From: Arctopsyche grandis
Lineage: Eukaryota > Arthropoda > Insecta > Trichoptera > Hydropsychidae
NCBI RefSeq assembly: GCF_051622035.1
Contig: NC_135364.1
Coordinates: 20,363,001-20,427,000, forward strand
Length of the DNA: 64,000 nt
Reading direction: 5' to 3'
A model generated the notes under the pieces. It was given only the letters and a program-made list of their open reading frames with translations. It was not told the DNA's origin and made no database searches. The translations under genes were made by a program, and so were the position numbers. This document shows, piece by piece, positions 59,079 to 64,000 of the stretch. Numbering within the stretch: the stretch's first letter is position 1; each line of letters opens with the position of its first letter.

Positions 59079-62000
59079 TTTAAAATAGTTATGATTTGTA
59101 TTTTCACATTTATAAGATTAATGGAAACACCTTTCTCGTTGAGATTTTTTAAGGTTTTGTGCCTTCTCTTGAGAGTAAATGGAAATAAACTCTCAATGAA
59201 AAGCGTTACATTAAAGCTCTCCATTTAAAAGAGTAATTAAATATTTACTAGAAAATATCGAATTATTTTCACAGATGGTAACAAACATACTAGTGAATAA
59301 TACCGATGTAATTATGATATATTTGAACTACTTTGCCATCTGTGCTGTTAGTAGAGAATTTTAAATAAATTGTAAATAATCTGATATATTCTTCTTGTGC
59401 TAAAACGTTGACCAATATTTTGCGATTTTGAAGAACACAGGGTTTGAAGTAATTAATACCGTATAGGTTGTTGTTGATTGTGATTTTAAAGCACAAATTT
59501 TTACTGTGCATGTGTGGTAATAAAAAGTTCATGAACAATGAAATTCGTTTTTGCAGATAACGAGCATGTGGCGTTGCGTTTTGAAACGTTGTATTTATTT
59601 TACATGACTTATTCGTGATTATTAATTGATTTGTTTCCATCGTATACTTTATAATTACGAATAATTTTTTTTGTATGTTGATAAACAGATTTATATATAT
59701 GTATATCTCTATTTTGAAAATATTTTCTATGGCTTAAAAGTAACATGTTTTAAGAATATAAAATTTATATTGAAAATTTACCGTCCTTGATACTAAATAA
59801 ATGTGTTGGTATGAACACGCTTAAATAAATTAAAAATAATTTGTTGATTTTGAAAGGGCCTGAAGGCCACTTTTGAAAGACGATAAATTTGAGTAAAGTC
59901 TGTGTAATAAATTCAGTTTTTAATATCAAATGCTCAAATGAAGGAAATACACGTTTTGTATCTTAAATGATTTTTTTAAATAGTTTTTATAGGTATTTAC
60001 ATTTTTTAATTGATTTCAAATGTGATTTTGAAGACTTTGTGATTGTAATGTGTGTATTGTTTACCAATGGTTAGCCATTGTACATTTCCTAAACTATTGT
60101 AGTGCAATTATATATGAAATTCACCGCCCAAAATATGTAATTTTTCAATGTCAAGCTTAAGTTGAATACCATAAATTTAATACCTAAGATTGGGTCTAGT
60201 ATTTTTTAATGCACTGCATTCCGTACATATAATGCGTTTTTGCGAGAATTAATCACTGTGCATGTTTTTAAATTGGTCTCATTTATGTTCAGTATTAGAT
60301 ATCTTATCTTCTATTAAAATGACAGGAAGTTAAACTTAATTATCATTAGTTGTTTCTACCATTTTTTTCAATTTCTAATATCACTAATATATTTTCAGTA
60401 TAATCGTATAATACATATGTGTGTTATGTGTTTTAAATTTAAAGATTCAACTGTCCATATTGTGAATTAAACATAAATACAATGTAATGTGTTGCTCCTT
60501 AATAATGTTATTAATTCTTTAAATGCATTTAACAGATTCAATTTATGTACATATTGATATGTTTATTTTACTCAATTTTTTATATTCTTATTATATATTT
60601 TTTTGTAATTTTTGTGTACAAATAATTTATGATTTATATCATCAAGTCTTATATAAGATCAACAATGAAGCAATATAAAACACAGTTACAATATTTAATT
60701 TTTTAATAATAGTTTTCTCATTTATTTTATTTATATCTGTATAATTTGCTTCATTCACATATTGTTTCGGTGCTGGTAAAATGCATTTATTATTCACAAC
60801 TATTACAATGATATTTTAAATATTCATATAAGACGGAAAATTTGTATTTTGGTTTTTTTCTGCATATATTTTGTACATATTATCCTGAAATGTCTGTGAT
60901 ATACCACAAAGTAATAAATATTTTACATAAATTTGTTGGCTTTTTTTAGTACATATGAATGTAGTTTCTCGATATAATATTCTAAGTTCATATGCCTTAA
61001 TGAGAAAACGATTTTGGAATATACGTAAGCATGTCAGTTATCCGTAAATACATTTATATATTATGTAAATACTTGGGGTACATAGTTCACACTATTATCA
61101 ATTTATGATTTCTATTCATTATATTAAATTATTAGAATAGATAAAATGTATAAGTTTGATAGCAATCTTTAATCATTCACGATTTAATCAGTATATTTTT
61201 TAGATGGACATTATGTGCTATATAATGATTTTTTGTGTAATTATGAAAAAGGCATAATTTTATTTTAAAGCAGAAATTCACCACAACACTTTTTATATTA
61301 GTAGATATAATTTTATTAACATATTATATAACGGTTTTTTTGCTATTATATGTAATTTGTTTTTCATATTCAAATATGATTTGAAACATGAGAGATTCTG
61401 CAATGATCACAATTTGGTTATCTGCTTTACAAACATGGATATTATTTTGTTTATTTGTCGTTACAAAGTACAATTTGCAATGAAAACCACTCTTGACAGT
61501 TTTTGGAAGGAGACTGGAATTAAGAGGCTCCCATAAAAAATTAAACTTCACCTGCTCAAGTATTTGGGTCATTTTGCTATTAATCACAGAATAAAAATTT
61601 TTGGAATTTTATCAGTGGATTTTTTTATGGTTTTATAAAAGTTATGAGGTAAAAAAGAATGATTTATATTTAGCTGTATAATTTATTTCCTGGCAGGAAG
61701 TGCAAAAGAGGTAACCGTCTTATAAATAAGTATATGGGAATTACTAGTCTTTGGTTTTGCGACATTCATTGACCATATGAATTAAAGCAATAAATTAACG
61801 TCAATTCATAATAAATATACATATTTCTTCATTCAATACTATTAGTTGGCATTTGAGTACCATGATACCTCAAAAAAACTCAATAGCAGTATGCACTCAG
61901 GATTTAGAGGTGGCCAGTCTAAAAAGGCTAAATAAATTATTTATATTTTTATTTATATATTAAAATAAGTTTCTTTTTTTTTACAAAGTTCTTGAATTTC

Positions 62001-62493
62001 GTTGGGCATGGTCTATACTCGAATGGAAACAGGTTTGCCAGACGTCCCTATTTGAGCTGAACTGTCCCGAGTTTAACAGACAAATCCCGAGTTCCGCATT
62101 GCCTCTGATAATCCCGGCTTAACAAAATTTGTATATGTACGAAAATGTACATAAATAGAATTGGTAAATTTCAAAAAAATTCAAAAGTAACAAATTGCAA
62201 TCCATTTAAGTCTTGTCCAAACAAGAATATTGAATTTTTCTTCAATTGAAGAATTACCAAAATAACTAAATATTATTTTCCATTTTGACCTTCTGTACGA
62301 AGATATCTGTTTATTAAACAATTTTTTACTGCAGCAAACGAGAAAAAAACTGTATGGGAAATGGATAATATTTTTCAAAGATTCGTTAAAAGTTGGAATT
62401 CTCGATAGGACGGTACGCTATTGGTTGCTCTTTGCGAGTACTCTTGTATTGCCGTGCCCTGAATTAACTCGACTTTTACCTGATGAAATACTC
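59079..62493. other. 3' UTR of EEPD1 and AT-rich intergenic DNA
   Basis: The left part, perhaps as far as about 60.9 kb, may be long 3' UTR. The rest is AT-rich. A hAT-like terminal remnant (TTTGCCAGACGTCCC) lies near 62034. No other gene seen. Confidence 0.45.
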
Positions 62494-62823
62494 TGACATA
62501 TACTGCCTGGTCCGCATATAATTTCGGACGGTTGGGCAGCGTACGGAAATATTCCGAATTCCGGTAAAAGTGGTTATAATTTCGTGGATCCAAATGATAG
62601 TGAAATACATACGTAAAATGTGGAAAATATGTGGATGCGTGTGAAACGAAAGATGAGGCGTCAATTTGGCACAACGCGTACCCGTTGTGGTTCAAATTTA
62701 GATGAATTTGTATTGAACCACAAACGAAGGCGTGTATATTCCAATTCCATTCGCAATATGTGAAATATTTCCGTACGCTGCCCAACTGTTCGAAATTATA
62801 TGCAAACCAGGCAGTATATGTCA
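62494..62823. mobile_element. Long-arm foldback MITE (330 bp)
   Basis: The left end TGACATATACTGCCTGGTCC is mirrored by CCAGGCAGTATATGTCA at the right. The arms extend about 70 bp (ATAATTTCGGACGGTTGGGC with GCCCAACTGTTCGAAATTAT). The open frame across it (minus strand) is a by-product. Close to the amphiphysin promoter. Confidence 0.8.
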
Positions 62824-62869
62824 TACAGGCAGGAAAGATATACTTTAAAATAGTTAAAATTCAAATTGT

Positions 62870-63035
62870 GTAGTAGTGCATATTATATCGCGCTATGGCC
62901 AAGTGGGGAATAAAAAAGTAGAGTAGGCGAGAGTGGTGGTGGTGGTGGCATCGTCAGCGAGCAGTGTTTTCCCGGTTGCGGTTAGAGTCGGTTCTGTCGA
63001 GTCGGTCGCCTCGTTGTAGTCGCGATCCCGTCGAC
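62870..63035 (+). promoter_or_regulatory. Promoter/5' UTR of amphiphysin
   Basis: GC and CpG content increases from about 62930 (GGTGGTGGTGGCATCGTCAG) up to the ATG at 63036. The transcription start cannot be fixed by eye. Confidence 0.45.
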
Positions 63036-63104
63036 ATGGCGGAGAGCAAGAGCGCCCTCATCGCCAAGACGGTGCAGAAACACGCGGGCCGAGCCAAGGA
63101 AAAG
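63036..63104 (+). CDS. Amph: Amphiphysin, first coding exon (partial)
   Basis: Twenty-three codons: MAESKSALIAK followed by TVQKHAGRAKEK, then a donor GTAACT at 63105. The TVQKHAGRAKEK string is the conserved N-terminal amphipathic segment of amphiphysin N-BAR domains (Drosophila amphiphysin has SVQKHAGRAKEK at the same place). This helix inserts in membranes, and the following BAR domain bends them; in insects the protein organises T-tubules. The exon ends in phase 0. The rest of the gene lies right of the window. The in-frame codons upstream of 63036 have no homology and are taken as 5' UTR. Confidence 0.9.
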
Positions 63105-64000
63105 GTAACTTTCATTCATGCACTTCGCATTCATTCGCCACACTGGCAGGCCGATAGTCCTACAATGTGACACCGATGCCTGCTGACTAGCCATCCTGTC
63201 CTGCCGTCCTGCCATCTTCACATGTCAAAAATTAGCCAATTGCATAACACCACATAACCACATAACCACATAACTCGCGTTTTACTCTACACTTTATTTT
63301 ATTTTACGCATTCGACGTTTGAAATGAACTCGTTGAAAAATATTTCCGCGCGAAATTTTACACCTGTTGCGTATTTGCTTACACTATTTGCGTATTCGAT
63401 GGACGGTGCTCGCGCTACTTTGGCCAAAACATATACGTAGCTTGTTTATCACACTTGAAGTTCAATTGTTTTCTTTTTTTTTATTTCAAATGATTAAATT
63501 CAAAAATAATTATATCGTAGTTTATATGGGAATTTTTTATTTCGGACTTGTAAACTAAAATAACTTTTGTGGAAATATTTTTTCCGAGTGGGTGCGGAAA
63601 TACTTTTCGCCTGTAGCGATGGTCGCTCGTACGGTATCGATTTATATACACTTATATTATTAAAAATAAGCGTGATCGTTTGTGCAAATGTCGGGACCGG
63701 GTGTCCCGGCGCGCTTCCCGATCGAGCGTCTGCCGTCAGTATATATTCGCATTCTCCAGGCCAATACTCCAAGCTAAAATTAGTGTGGACGGTGGCTGAC
63801 GCCCCCACCCGTCACCGCACTTAGCCATACTTCTCAGAGACGATTAGCCCTGACTCCCCCTGTCACTCGTCTACCCCAATCGAAGATCTACCCCTCTGAG
63901 AATAGGGCGACAGTCGCTCAAAACTATACTTGATACTTGAACTTTCTTATCTTCGGTTGAGTTTCCGAAAGGGAAATGAGGCAAAGGGATCATTTTCCCC
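63105..64000 (+). other. First intron of amphiphysin (to window end)
   Basis: No second exon is visible. The GC content remains moderate near 63680-63900. Short frames have no family resemblance. Confidence 0.6.

Noticed and set aside
62375-62824. 149-codon minus-strand frame
   Set aside because: It lies almost wholly within the palindromic MITE and reads its arms.

Overview
This window looks like a gene-sparse, AT-rich stretch of an insect (arthropod) nuclear genome. The evidence is multi-exon host genes with GT/AG introns whose proteins match metazoan families (kinesin, verprolin/WIP, La, a MARVEL/CMTM protein, EEPD1 and an amphiphysin whose first exon closely resembles insect amphiphysin). 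There are also many TACATATGTA-type microsatellites and decayed LINEs, SINEs, MITEs and hAT/Mutator-like transposons. I could not fix the order from the sequence alone.

Layout. 1-17.9 kb has no exon I can support and is probably the first coding intron of a minus-strand kinesin of the KIF21/Klp31E type; its tiny first coding exon is at 17.9 kb and its GC-rich 5' exon/promoter at 19.4-19.8 kb. 19.8-24.1 kb is AT-rich and contains a 237-bp direct duplication. 24.1-25.5 kb holds a long minus-strand exon of an unrecognised acidic, Ser-rich protein. 26.5-28.7 kb is a complete six-exon verprolin/WIP gene (minus). 28.7-42.6 kb is intergenic and rich in mobile elements. 42.6-44.6 kb is a complete five-exon La gene (plus). 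45-50 kb is another mobile-element block, including a Mutator-like transposase split by a precise MITE insertion. 51.0-51.8 kb is a three-exon CMTM/MARVEL protein (minus). 52-54 kb is a cluster of foldback elements. 54.4-59.1 kb is an EEPD1 homologue (plus) whose first intron carries seven tandem ~180-200 bp units. 63.0 kb begins amphiphysin (plus), which runs off the right edge.

The host genes are not an operon. Three of them (kinesin, verprolin, amphiphysin) act on cytoskeleton or membrane shape and the CMTM protein is a membrane protein, but nothing in the sequence shows co-regulation. The most notable observations are: the EEPD1-like nuclease domain seems to lack its expected catalytic residues; the array in its intron keeps an open, protein-like reading frame on the opposite strand; several foldback families share the same terminal sequences; TTAA-bounded elements sit head-to-tail sharing one TTAA; and the MITE/MULE nesting can be resolved to the base. 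I found no CRISPR array, rRNA or convincing tRNA gene.
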